A stretch of 46,029 bases of DNA from Thermoplasmata archaeon (GCA_021818675.1 JAKATR010000039.1:1-46029); one strand, 5' to 3'; positions 33,138 to 41,782 are shown, numbered from the stretch's first letter. Notes: generated from the sequence alone by a model not told the origin. Program-made: numbers and translations.

Positions 33138-34859
33138 ATGAAAATATTAGTTCTGGCAAAACAGGTGCCTGACGTTAACAAGGTATCCTTTGATGCGTCA
33201 ACTGGCAGGATCATACGAGAAGGTGTTCCGCTTTCCATAAATTCATTCGACAAGAAGGCTGTTGAGGAATCAATCCGAATCAAGGAAAAGCTTGGTGCGG
33301 AAGTGACCGTGGCAACAATGGGTCCTCCCCAGGCGTCTGATATCCTTAATGAATCCCTTAAAATGGGCGTTGACAGGGGAATCCTGATTACAGACAGACA
33401 ATTCGGAGGTGCTGACACATGGGCCACATCAAAGATCCTTTCAAGGCTCATCGAGATTGAGAGGCCCAATATTGTCCTGTGCGGAAAATATTCCCTGGAC
33501 GGCGAAACTTCTCAGGTGCCGCCACAGATTGCACGTTTTTCTAAATACTCACTGGCAACATCGGTTTCTTCCATAGAGTTTCCTGAATCCGGACATCTGA
33601 TTCTCGAGAGGGAGACCGAAAAGGGCATAGAAAAAATAGATGTTTCAATGCCCATTGTGATTTCTGTTTCTGAAAAGATAAACAAAGCCAGAAAAATACC
33701 CGAAGGAACACCGGACATGCGGGACAAAATCATAACTATGAATGCTAAAGACCTTGCAATAAACATCAATGGTCAGGCCGATTCATTAACCATAGTTTCT
33801 GGAACGGAAAGTGTTAAGAGCTCCAGAAATCCGAAATTCATTAATGTTGATGAAGCCGTTAAAATGATTCAGGAATCTGGGATAAAGGCTTCAAAGGAGA
33901 TTGCATCCTTTGAAAAGTTATCATTGGGAGATCACAAGAATGGTAAATCAGTTCTTGGAATAGCAATTGATTCACCCGAAGTTTCAATTGAAATCGCCGC
34001 AGAGCTTAGCAGGATAGCTATAAGAGAAGGCTTTAATGTTTCAATTGCCGGCAATATTGAACCGGATTCCCTTAAAGGGCTTTCATGCAATAATTATTAT
34101 TATATCAGGAGCAAAAGAAATGATGAACTCACAGAGGAACTCATATCCCTTATGAGTAAGATAAAGCCCGAGTTTGTGATTTTCCCTTCCACTGTAAATG
34201 GAAGAGAGGTCTCTGCATCCATCAGTGCTGCCTTGAATCTTGGATTGACTGCAGACTGCATAAAAATTTCATACGAAAATGGAAAACTTGTTCAGTTTAA
34301 ACCGGCTTTTGGAGGAGGAATAGTGGCAAGGATAATTTCGAAAACCAAACCAGAAATGGCCACGGTAAGACCTGGGATTCTGCAGAAAGGCATTAAGGAG
34401 AAACCCTTCAGTACAGTTGAAATAACCCCTTCTGGTAAATCATACGTTAAAGAAATAAGTTTTACACCTGTTTCTGAAGAATTCAAACCGCTCTCTGGAT
34501 GTGATATTGTCATAGGAATAGGTATGGGAGCAAGATCCAGAGAATTGATTGGGAAAGTAGTTAATATAAGCAACCGCTTGGGGGCGGCAGTGGCTGCAAC
34601 CAGACCTGTCGTTGATATGAAACTTTTACCGAGACAACAGCAGGTAGGTCTGACCGGCATTGCAATATCTCCTGATCTCTACGTTGCAGTGGGTATTTCG
34701 GGCCATGACAATCATCTTGTTGGATTGAGATATGCCAAAAAAATACTTGCTGTGAATAAAGATCCAAATGCTCCAATATTTAAATCAGCCGATTATGGGG
34801 TAGTTGTGGATTCCACTGACTTCATAACAGCACTTGAAAAGCTCATAAACCCACAGTGA
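33138..34859 (+). CDS. etfBA: Electron transfer flavoprotein, fused beta-alpha
   Basis: A 573-residue fusion. The beta (EtfB) part covers about 1-215 (ILVLAKQVPDVNKVSFDAST; SINSFDKKAVEESIRIKEKLG, quoted in part) and the alpha (EtfA) part about 250-573. The FAD-binding end of EtfA is clear: GIGMGARSRELIGK, AAVAATRPVVDMKLLPRQQQVG and ISGHDNHLVG near residues 455-540. It accepts electrons from acyl-CoA or other flavin dehydrogenases. It starts directly after the Rieske stop, and no EtfQO gene follows. In FixABCX-type systems a ferredoxin-like FixX accompanies Etf; a Rieske protein may play that role here (inference). Confidence 0.92.
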   Translation: MKILVLAKQVPDVNKVSFDASTGRIIREGVPLSINSFDKKAVEESIRIKEKLGAEVTVATMGPPQASDILNESLKMGVDRGILITDRQFGGADTWATSKILSRLIEIERPNIVLCGKYSLDGETSQVPPQIARFSKYSLATSVSSIEFPESGHLILERETEKGIEKIDVSMPIVISVSEKINKARKIPEGTPDMRDKIITMNAKDLAININGQADSLTIVSGTESVKSSRNPKFINVDEAVKMIQESGIKASKEIASFEKLSLGDHKNGKSVLGIAIDSPEVSIEIAAELSRIAIREGFNVSIAGNIEPDSLKGLSCNNYYYIRSKRNDELTEELISLMSKIKPEFVIFPSTVNGREVSASISAALNLGLTADCIKISYENGKLVQFKPAFGGGIVARIISKTKPEMATVRPGILQKGIKEKPFSTVEITPSGKSYVKEISFTPVSEEFKPLSGCDIVIGIGMGARSRELIGKVVNISNRLGAAVAATRPVVDMKLLPRQQQVGLTGIAISPDLYVAVGISGHDNHLVGLRYAKKILAVNKDPNAPIFKSADYGVVVDSTDFITALEKLINPQ

Positions 34860-34868
34860 AAATATGAG

Positions 34869-35504
34869 TTATTCCCAGTAATATGGCGGATAAGGAGGCT
34901 CCCTGTAATAGTAATTGTTGGAACCTCTATCCTTTTCCCTTAGTTGGATATAAATTCCAGAGACGAATGCGAGAATTGCAAGCAACTGGGCTATTATAGA
35001 AGACAGTCCGAGGTTATACAGGGCGAACCAGATAGCTATTGCTCCAAGTATGGCTGCAATATAGATAATGAGCCTTTTGTTGAAAAAATAGGCAATGCCG
35101 AATATGACAACAGCCAATAGTCCGGCAATTATGAGATTTATCCCCAGAATGACGTAAAGAGCTATGAAACCTGCGAAAGCCAGAGAAGCTGATATCAATA
35201 TTCTGACAAAGAATAGCATCAGAATTGCACCCATAACTGCTCCAATAGCCAGTATGAGATATACCGGCGAATTTGTGATGCTTAAAAGTGATGCCACATA
35301 GAGTGCAATAATAAATCCAATATAAGCTCCAAGAGCACCAAATATGAGCATCCAGCTTTCACTCCCCCTATAAACAAGAGCAATTCCAATTAGAAGAAGT
35401 ATGATAAGCACCGTACTTCTTGAATAGCCAAGAAAGCTGTGCTGGAAATCAAGCAACTTCAATAATGCCGCGAGAATTCCAGAACCAGAACCAGCTGTAC
35501 TCAT
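34869..35504 (-). CDS. Polytopic membrane protein with Tyr/Pro-rich tail
   Basis: A 211-residue protein with about seven hydrophobic segments (from about residue 29 to 190) and nearly no loops, in the style of DUF4203/TM7SF3-like proteins. The C-terminal 22 residues are cytoplasmic: a charged REKDRG followed by NNYYYREPPYPPYYWE, unusually rich in tyrosine and proline. Function unknown. It follows the FHA gene after 42 nt on the same strand, so the FHA domain may recognise a phosphorylated partner in the same pathway; that is speculation. Confidence 0.6.
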   Translation of the reverse strand: MSTAGSGSGILAALLKLLDFQHSFLGYSRSTVLIILLLIGIALVYRGSESWMLIFGALGAYIGFIIALYVASLLSITNSPVYLILAIGAVMGAILMLFFVRILISASLAFAGFIALYVILGINLIIAGLLAVVIFGIAYFFNKRLIIYIAAILGAIAIWFALYNLGLSSIIAQLLAILAFVSGIYIQLREKDRGSNNYYYREPPYPPYYWE

Positions 35505-35546
35505 CCTAAGATTATTTGAGCTATATTATTAAATTGTTTGGAAGAA

Positions 35547-35888
35547 TTAATCCGACCTTAATTTCAGTGTAACTGCTTTTGCAAGTATTATTTCGTCTGA
35601 TAAAAGGAGTTCTGTCTCACCCTTTTTTCCCGTTATATCTATGGCCTGTCCGTCCCTAATTAACCAGGTGCCGTTTTTACTTGGTTTAAAATCCTCGATG
35701 TAGAGACGACCTTCTCTGGGCGTGATCCTTATGTGTTCCCTGGAAATAGAGGCTGCCTTCAGCTTTTCAGTTATTAAAGGTTCAAGCTGTTCCCTCCCAA
35801 TAATAACTGGGGCATTTCCTATCTTTGCTATTGTTTTGTCTCCCTTCACTATGCGAATTTCAGCTCCTCCTGAATCATTTTTCTCCAT
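35547..35888 (-). CDS. FHA domain protein
   Basis: A 113-residue protein that is essentially a single forkhead-associated domain, a phosphothreonine-binding module. The conserved core is present: IGRE near residue 35, SREH near 56-59, and the KNGTW loop near 79-83. It has no kinase or other domain. Start: ATG at 35888, with AAAGGTG about 9 nt upstream. The frame is open to a GTG at 35960, but that extension is basic and unlike the family. Downstream of the cyclase gene and upstream of the membrane protein. Confidence 0.8.
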   Translation of the reverse strand: MEKNDSGGAEIRIVKGDKTIAKIGNAPVIIGREQLEPLITEKLKAASISREHIRITPREGRLYIEDFKPSKNGTWLIRDGQAIDITGKKGETELLLSDEIILAKAVTLKLRSD

Positions 35889-36011
35889 TAACCTGTGCAC
35901 CTTTAGTCTAGGAATAATGATTCTTTTCTTAAGTTTTTGCCAAACCTTGCTCCTGTGCACTAATGAAAATAGTGTTTAATTTTAATTTCCCTTCATAGTG
36001 GAGGTTACCGT

Positions 36012-36638
36012 TTATTGGAGTAAAATCACCCTGCATGGGGAAGCATCTGCGGATATGTTCAATGGGAGTGCTACCATTACATATTCCCCTGGTTCTACAC
36101 TTCTGAGGTCAAGGGCTTCTATTACGGTTATTCCCTGTCCTAAAAGTATCCAGTGTGCATCAGGTTCCTTGAAATTATATTGATCTATGGACAGATAATC
36201 GATTCCAATGAGTTTTATGTGCCTTTCTAAAATGGCTATTGCTGCCTCCTTTGATATAAAGGAAAAGTTTTCTCTGAAGGCTCCAGAATAGTTTTCTGCT
36301 GTTGTTTTAAACAAAACTCTTTCGCAATCGTCCGATGGGACATCTTCAGGCTCCACATTTTTTCCCCTGATTTGAACAACCTTAACAGGACCAACAAGAT
36401 TTGATATGGGTATCTCATCTAGCTTGAATCCATTTTCAAGCATGTGGTATGGAGCATCTATATGAGTGCCGGTGTGGCTTCCCAGGGTAATTTTACTTAT
36501 TTTGATGTAGGGCTTAACATCATTCTTAACCTGCTCAATATTTAGAGTTGGATCTCCTGGATAAATTGGAGTGGAATCATTAAGCTTCCATGTAATATCC
36601 TGTATTTTTGAAAACTTCCAGTTTGATTGACCCGCCAA
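36012..36638 (-). CDS. Cyclase-family (kynurenine formamidase-like) metal-dependent hydrolase
   Basis: A 208-residue hydrolase with the family metal motif HTGTHIDAPYH (H55, H59, D61, H65), which binds Zn or Mn in arylformamidases and isatin hydrolases. Start: TTG at 36638, one nucleotide after the Nob1 stop; GGTGGA lies 5 nt before it. The same frame is open to 36809 within nob1, but those codons are a shadow of that gene. The substrate is unknown; formyl-kynurenine or another amide/cyclic compound are possibilities. Confidence 0.82.
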   Translation of the reverse strand: MAGQSNWKFSKIQDITWKLNDSTPIYPGDPTLNIEQVKNDVKPYIKISKITLGSHTGTHIDAPYHMLENGFKLDEIPISNLVGPVKVVQIRGKNVEPEDVPSDDCERVLFKTTAENYSGAFRENFSFISKEAAIAILERHIKLIGIDYLSIDQYNFKEPDAHWILLGQGITVIEALDLRSVEPGEYVMVALPLNISADASPCRVILLQ

Positions 36639-36639
36639 T

Positions 36640-37200
36640 TTATTCCACCTTCCTGAATCGAACCACCTTGTGGCCGCAGATCCTGCATTCCTTGATGTTT
36701 TCTTCATATATCTTTCTGCAGCCCCTGCATCTAAAAGACCACTGAATTTCATTTTTGATTGGTTCGATCCCGCATGGTTCAAACTCAATACCCATTGTCT
36801 TTGCCACATTTTGCATGGAATAGTCGTTGGTAATTATCTTGCCATTGCTTTCAAGCGCAACTGCCAGAACCTCAATGTCAGTCTCACTGAGGTATTTGAG
36901 ATCGCCAGTGATTTCAGCCTGCTCCCTGATCTTCACTATACTGCTTTCTTGTGGTTTAACCACTTTTAACATTTCTTCCTGCTCTCTTAAAATCCTTGCC
37001 GCTTTTCCCTTTGCTATCTCCCATAATACCATTGATGGGACAATAATATTTTCTTCAAGGAGATTTACTGAACCGGTAAGGATTGCAGAGGTGTCTGGAA
37101 CTAAAAATTTTTTCCCTTTAGTTCCTTCTTGCTTATTCTCTTTTTCCAGTTTATTGCCTCTCCTGAATTGATACGTAAGACTTTGGCCCTCTTTCACCAA
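36640..37200 (-). CDS. nob1: Ribosome maturation endonuclease Nob1
   Basis: A PIN-domain nuclease with a C-terminal zinc ribbon (CRGC...CRICG), the enzyme that cuts the 3' end of 16S pre-rRNA in archaea. The PIN core begins with the catalytic Asp in VPDTSAIL; other acidic residues lie in WEIAKG, ETDIEVLAVA and TNDYSM. The stretch before residue 33 is lysine-rich and poorly defined. The start is uncertain: GTG/TTG codons at 37197/37200 overlap the citrate synthase gene by about 50 nt, and there is no ATG before the domain. A CTG 7 nt after AGGAGAGG, shortly after the citrate synthase stop, is a possible but unusual start. Confidence 0.88.
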   Translation of the reverse strand: MVKEGQSLTYQFRRGNKLEKENKQEGTKGKKFLVPDTSAILTGSVNLLEENIIVPSMVLWEIAKGKAARILREQEEMLKVVKPQESSIVKIREQAEITGDLKYLSETDIEVLAVALESNGKIITNDYSMQNVAKTMGIEFEPCGIEPIKNEIQWSFRCRGCRKIYEENIKECRICGHKVVRFRKVE

Positions 37201-38308
37201 CGTAAAGTGCTTTCGGTCTGAAAAGTTTGTTATTTTGCAGATATTCTATGGATCTTGCGGTCCAACCGGATATTCTTCCAAGAGCGAATATGGGTGTGAA
37301 TATCTCAGGGGAAAGCCCCATTGAATAGTATATCATTCCTGAGTAGAAATCCACATTTGGAAAGATTCCCTTTTCTCCGAGCTTGTTTATCATGATTTCC
37401 TCCACCTTGTTTGCTGTCTCAAAAATATTTTTCTTATCCGATTTTTCAGATATATATGCCGCATATTTTTTGAGTATTTTCGCCCTTGGGTCATATACCT
37501 TGTATACTCTGTGCCCAAAACCCATTACCTTCTCCTTCCTGGCAACCATTGCTTCGAGAAACGGTCCTGCCCTATCGGGAGTACCAATATCCATAATCAT
37601 TTTCAATGCCCTTTCATTGGCTCCGCCATGAAGCGGCCCCTTTAATGTGGAAATGGCAGATGTTGTGGCAGAATAAATATCTGCAAGCGTTGATATGGTA
37701 ACGAGAGAAGAAAATGTAGAAGCATTCATTCCATGATCGGCGTGAAGCATTAAAGCAGTATCCATTATTTTGGTCTCCACCGAATCTGGATTTCTTCCAA
37801 GTGCATAATAAAGAAAACTGCCTGCATACGACAATTCACTCTTTGTTTTAATTATGTCTTTTCCCTGAATAGTTCTATGAATTGCTCCTACAATGGCAGG
37901 CATTTTTGCTGTTATTGAAATTGCGATTCTCCTCTGATTTTCAATGGAACTATCTGACTCCTGTGGATCATAGGATGCCAGGTTAGAGATGACAGTTCTA
38001 AGGGTAACCATTGGATGAGCCTTTTTTCCAAACTTTTCAATTATCTCATATGTATTTTCTGGTACCTCTGAATGAAGTTTCAATTTATCCAAATAATCCT
38101 TCATTTCCTTTCTGTTTGGGAGTTTTCCATTATTGAGTAAATACGATACCTCTTCATAGTTTGAGTTATCGCAGAGAGTTGTAATATCATAACCTCTGTA
38201 AACTAATCGGCCTTCCTGCCCATCAACAAAACCAATTTCTGTTTCCGCAGCTATGACGCCTTCGAGGCCCTTTGCATACGTATTGTTTTGTCCACTAGAA
38301 CTTTCCAT
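37151..38308 (-). CDS. gltA: Citrate synthase
   Basis: A 385-residue short-type citrate synthase that condenses acetyl-CoA and oxaloacetate (some archaeal ones also make methylcitrate). Catalytic residues are visible: the HGGANE histidine in GPLHGGANERAL, the second histidine in GFGHRVYKVYDPRA and the aspartate in NVDFYSG. The C-terminal GRISGWTARSIEYL binding segment is intact. The ATG is preceded by AAGGAGA at 7 nt. It follows the degenerate acyl-CoA-synthetase-like gene after 75 nt and overlaps nob1. Confidence 0.95.
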   Translation of the reverse strand: MESSSGQNNTYAKGLEGVIAAETEIGFVDGQEGRLVYRGYDITTLCDNSNYEEVSYLLNNGKLPNRKEMKDYLDKLKLHSEVPENTYEIIEKFGKKAHPMVTLRTVISNLASYDPQESDSSIENQRRIAISITAKMPAIVGAIHRTIQGKDIIKTKSELSYAGSFLYYALGRNPDSVETKIMDTALMLHADHGMNASTFSSLVTISTLADIYSATTSAISTLKGPLHGGANERALKMIMDIGTPDRAGPFLEAMVARKEKVMGFGHRVYKVYDPRAKILKKYAAYISEKSDKKNIFETANKVEEIMINKLGEKGIFPNVDFYSGMIYYSMGLSPEIFTPIFALGRISGWTARSIEYLQNNKLFRPKALYVGERGPKSYVSIQERQ

Positions 38309-38383
38309 AAATAATCTCCTTGATCTCTAATCGAAAGATGATAATTAAACCTTGACCGAAATAATAAGGACTTCATGTTAATT

Positions 38384-39979
38384 TTACAACAACTTCCATA
38401 TGAGTTCCAAAATGGGAGTACCGGACATGCTTCTGGGAATGGACTCAACAATTCGGATCTCACTTTCCCTGATAAATCTGGGGAACCAGAACGCTAAAAC
38501 TTTAGAAATGTCTGTTGCAGTTATTTTTGATGAATCGCTTTCAATAAGAATTATATTGGATCTTTCACTTCTTTTCTCCTTTGTAATCAGGACAGCACCT
38601 TTCACACCTGTCTCCGTTCTTAACTGAGATTCGACCTCTAATGATAGACCGTTGACATATATTTCTGAACCTCCGGATTCAAATGTTTCTTCCTCAAGCT
38701 CTACTCGGTCCACGATCAGTTTTCCATGAACGATGACCCTGTTCTCATCAGGAGTGATTTCTTCATCCATTTCTGTCTTTTCAAAAAACCGGCACACCTG
38801 ACTTCCTGATATGGAAATCTGGTTAGTTTCACCATTTGCTTCAGCTGGTTTTCCTGTTAGCCCGGAAAAGAGAGATCCGTCTGATAGCGGATGTGAACTT
38901 ATATCTACAGATTCCAGCGAGCATATTGGTGTGCTTATCCTTCCATTAATCTTTATTCCGGTAACCCTGGTCTTGAGTCCTGAAAAAATCTCAGAAATCA
39001 TGAAATTGTTTCTGTGCGACTGTATAAGAACCAGATGTTTTGGTTTATACCTTCGGGTATATTTCATAAGTGTGTCGAAATTTTCGTGTACGTAATTCTC
39101 AAGTATTACAATTTCAGGCTGAAACCATTTTACAAGCTTTGCCATGCCATTACGATTTTCAGGGGCATCAAAAATTATGCAATTGCCTTTTAATAAAGGA
39201 AATAAAATGCCAATGGTTATTGCAGCTACAGAATAAGTTTCGCACTCCATAAGAAATTTTTCTGCTCCATTATTATTTCTGAAGAGATTTCCTTCATTTT
39301 TAATTGCGCTCATAATATTAAAATATGTAAATCTGGCAAGATCAGTCTTTTTATCCCCGGATTTAACAACCCTCTCTATGAAAAAATCCGTGATAGGGTC
39401 AATGGTTTCCTCTCCTGTCACTTCAGAATAACAAAGCCCTTCGAAAATATTCGAATTCACTCTGGTTTTCTGTTTCATTAATTCTGGTGTTCTGATTCCA
39501 AATTGCTTTCTGTTTCTTGGTGTTAAAAATTCATTGGTTGAAACCTGTATCTTGAAAATTTCAGATGAGATGTTTTTTTCATATTTATTCAAAAGACCAT
39601 CAGGAGCAATGATACCAGATGGACTTGTCTTTGAGAGCACATCCAGAAAAGTCTTCTCCGGGACATAAGGTTCCAGTGGTATTGCGATGGTTCCGATCCT
39701 TGACATTGAAAGCAATGCTATGGTGTAAGGGAGCCCCGGCGGCAGTGCTATTAAAACCTTATCCCCTTTCTTGATCGAAAACAGCTTTTTGATTCCTGAC
39801 GAAAATGATTCCACAAAACGAAGCAACTTTGCATAGCTGTATACCTGTCCACCAAAAATGATGGCTGCGCTGCTGGGCTTTTTGAGGCTAACCTTCCTGA
39901 ATTGCCCAAAATAATCTCCCCCTTCATCATCTGTGAAGGTGTTTTCCTTTATTTCAACCGTGTCAGTGTTTTCTCCCAA
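38384..39979 (-). CDS. Degenerate acyl-CoA synthetase-like (ANL) protein
   Basis: A 531-residue protein with the N-terminal fold pattern of AMP-forming acyl-CoA synthetases (KPSSAAIIFGGQVYSYAKLL and KGDKVLIALPPGLPYTIALLSMSRIGTIAIPLEP, about 34-103, quoted in part). The central ATP-binding loop TSGTTGxPKG is absent, and the C-terminal catalytic lysine motif PRxxSGK reads PRSMSGTP, with the Lys lost. The middle is poor in recognisable ANL motifs. The gene has no internal stop and normal composition, so it is a maintained reading frame rather than a dead gene. It may bind acyl-adenylate, CoA or another ligand without catalysis. TTG at 39979 is the likely start; no ATG is near. Between nnr and citrate synthase. 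Confidence 0.65.
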   Translation of the reverse strand: MGENTDTVEIKENTFTDDEGGDYFGQFRKVSLKKPSSAAIIFGGQVYSYAKLLRFVESFSSGIKKLFSIKKGDKVLIALPPGLPYTIALLSMSRIGTIAIPLEPYVPEKTFLDVLSKTSPSGIIAPDGLLNKYEKNISSEIFKIQVSTNEFLTPRNRKQFGIRTPELMKQKTRVNSNIFEGLCYSEVTGEETIDPITDFFIERVVKSGDKKTDLARFTYFNIMSAIKNEGNLFRNNNGAEKFLMECETYSVAAITIGILFPLLKGNCIIFDAPENRNGMAKLVKWFQPEIVILENYVHENFDTLMKYTRRYKPKHLVLIQSHRNNFMISEIFSGLKTRVTGIKINGRISTPICSLESVDISSHPLSDGSLFSGLTGKPAEANGETNQISISGSQVCRFFEKTEMDEEITPDENRVIVHGKLIVDRVELEEETFESGGSEIYVNGLSLEVESQLRTETGVKGAVLITKEKRSERSNIILIESDSSKITATDISKVLAFWFPRFIRESEIRIVESIPRSMSGTPILELIWKLL

Positions 39980-40011
39980 TAAAGTTCAAATATCAAACTG
40001 CTTAAAACAGT

Positions 40012-41430
40012 TTACATTTCTTTGATTTTCGATCTGATTTCATCCATTTCCATAAATACCTGTGGTATTTCCCTCACCATATCATCGATGCCAAACCATA
40101 CTTTTTGGCGATTCATGCATCTTTCACCTGCCCTCTTGCATACAAATGATGCCATCGAACATGCCCTAAGGATTGGAACCTTCCTGCCGATCAAACCGGC
40201 AAGGAATCCTGCAAGAAGGTCTCCAGTTCCACCCATCGTCATTCTGGAATTCCCTCCATTTCCCAATATAGTTGTAGTTCCGTCGGTAATTATATCTGTT
40301 GGCCCCTTTAGAAATATAGTTATTCCCAGCTTTTTTGCCGCTGATTTTGCGTTCTCCAGGGTCGGTTCCTTTCCGGTCAACTTTTTAAATTCGCCTTTAT
40401 GAGGTGTTATCACAATCTCTTTGCCCAACGAACCTTTACCCTGTTTCCCTAATATATTAATAGCTGATGCGTCCAGCACTATTGGAACATTTACCGCTTC
40501 CATGATTTTCTCCATTATTGATATTTCATAATCACTATCTCCCATTCCAGGTCCCATCAGGATACAGTCATCTTTCAGTATCTCTTCCATAAAATATTCA
40601 TTTTCTTCACAATTTTCAAGCATGGTAGTATAAATTTGTGATCCAACAACCGAATAATTTCTGCTGTTTGAAAATATCTTTACAAGATCAGGAGAAGTGG
40701 AATGCGCTCCCATTGATGCTATTAAAGCTGATCCATGATATTTCCAGCCTGCAACAATAGCTATTTTTCCGTTCATACCCTTATGAGAGTTCTTATGAGC
40801 AAATGGAAAAAATAGAATGTCGCCCGGCCCGGTTTCATATACTAAATTTTGATCGATTCCTATATTTTTAGTTATTATATCTCCACTATTCTGAGAATCC
40901 ATTGTATCCTTCACAAATGTGAAAGTAACTGTCCTGGAAGGTTTAACGGCAAGAGATGATCCAAGTCCAGAAGGAACATCCACAGATAAAACAGGTTTTC
41001 CAGAGCCGTTAATTTTTCTGATTACAGATGCCAGAGGTTCCTTAATTTCTCCATGAAACCCTGTGCCAAAAATTGCATCAATAATCAAATCAGCCTTAGA
41101 AAGAACTGAATCAATTTCCTGAATTCCAAAAACCTTTCCTTTCCATCCTGAGATTAAACTTTGGATAAATGCCGATTTAATGTGACCTATTTCACTGGTT
41201 AATACAAGAGCAACATTATTCTCTTTCTGTAAAATTTGGGCAGCGACCATACCATCTCCTCCATTATTGCCACCTCCACAAATAATAACTATATTCAATT
41301 TATTTCCATAGTATTCACTTGCGCTATGTGCAACAGCAGCACCAGCATTTTCCATTAGTCCCTTCATTTCTCCATACCTGTAAAAATAATTAATATCCAG
41401 CCTGCTTGAATCAATTAGCTCAGTGAACAT
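40012..41430 (-). CDS. nnr: Bifunctional NAD(P)H-hydrate repair enzyme Nnr
   Basis: A 472-residue fusion that repairs damaged NAD(P)H. The N-terminal epimerase (YjeF_N, about 1-205) has CGGGNNGGDG at 51-60 and VDVPSGLG near 160. The C-terminal ADP-dependent dehydratase (ribokinase-like, about 220-472) has ITPHKGEF near residue 355 and the catalytic GGTGDLLAG near residues 400-410. Bacterial and archaeal proteins are usually fused this way. ATG start without a Shine-Dalgarno but with a TATA-like sequence upstream. Confidence 0.92.
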   Translation of the reverse strand: MFTELIDSSRLDINYFYRYGEMKGLMENAGAAVAHSASEYYGNKLNIVIICGGGNNGGDGMVAAQILQKENNVALVLTSEIGHIKSAFIQSLISGWKGKVFGIQEIDSVLSKADLIIDAIFGTGFHGEIKEPLASVIRKINGSGKPVLSVDVPSGLGSSLAVKPSRTVTFTFVKDTMDSQNSGDIITKNIGIDQNLVYETGPGDILFFPFAHKNSHKGMNGKIAIVAGWKYHGSALIASMGAHSTSPDLVKIFSNSRNYSVVGSQIYTTMLENCEENEYFMEEILKDDCILMGPGMGDSDYEISIMEKIMEAVNVPIVLDASAINILGKQGKGSLGKEIVITPHKGEFKKLTGKEPTLENAKSAAKKLGITIFLKGPTDIITDGTTTILGNGGNSRMTMGGTGDLLAGFLAGLIGRKVPILRACSMASFVCKRAGERCMNRQKVWFGIDDMVREIPQVFMEMDEIRSKIKEM

Positions 41431-41753
41431 AAATATGATATTACTTCTGGAAATAAGAATGATCCCTCCAATTAATGAGATGTGTTTGCTTCAAAGAAAT
41501 TGTCTAAACCAATTATTTTTACGCCATTTGTGTTCATTTATTTCTTTGTGAATGCATACTGACTATGCTTTGTATGAAAACGAAGAACGATAACCTGGTT
41601 TGACGCAATGATCTCTATGATATTCAATTTTGAAACTGTTTAAAACTTCCCAGAATAGTAAACCGGATAAGATGTATTGATAACAGAATAAACCCTTAGC
41701 TAATTTCTAATTTTCTCACTGCAAAATATACTCTTTATTGCAGCTAAATAACG

Positions 41754-41763
41754 TTTAAATATA
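41754..41763 (+). promoter_or_regulatory. TATA-like box of the ZIP-like gene
   Basis: TTTAAATATA is centred about 24 nt before the ATG at 41783 and directly abuts the palindrome 41765-41782. Confidence 0.45.
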
Positions 41764-41764
41764 G

Positions 41765-41782
41765 TGTAAGGATTTCCTTACA
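41765..41782. promoter_or_regulatory. Perfect 18-bp palindrome at the ZIP-like gene start
   Basis: TGTAAGGATTTCCTTACA has perfect 8-bp arms around TT. It ends at the base before the ATG and begins right after the TATA-like box, covering the probable transcription start. This is the position of a repressor operator; metal-dependent regulators of the DtxR/MntR type bind dyads of similar size. Confidence 0.55.

Larger units (their letters stand above)
41431..41782. other. Divergent promoter region between nnr and the ZIP-like gene
   Basis: 352 bp without a gene. The end toward 41783 holds the TATA-like box and palindrome described separately; the end toward 41431 holds the nnr promoter. In between I see no RNA, repeat or conserved frame. 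Confidence 0.4.

Noticed and set aside
36639-36809. 57-residue upstream extension of the cyclase-family protein
   Set aside because: Lies fully inside nob1 in another frame; TTG at 36638 with GGTGGA upstream gives the normal family start.
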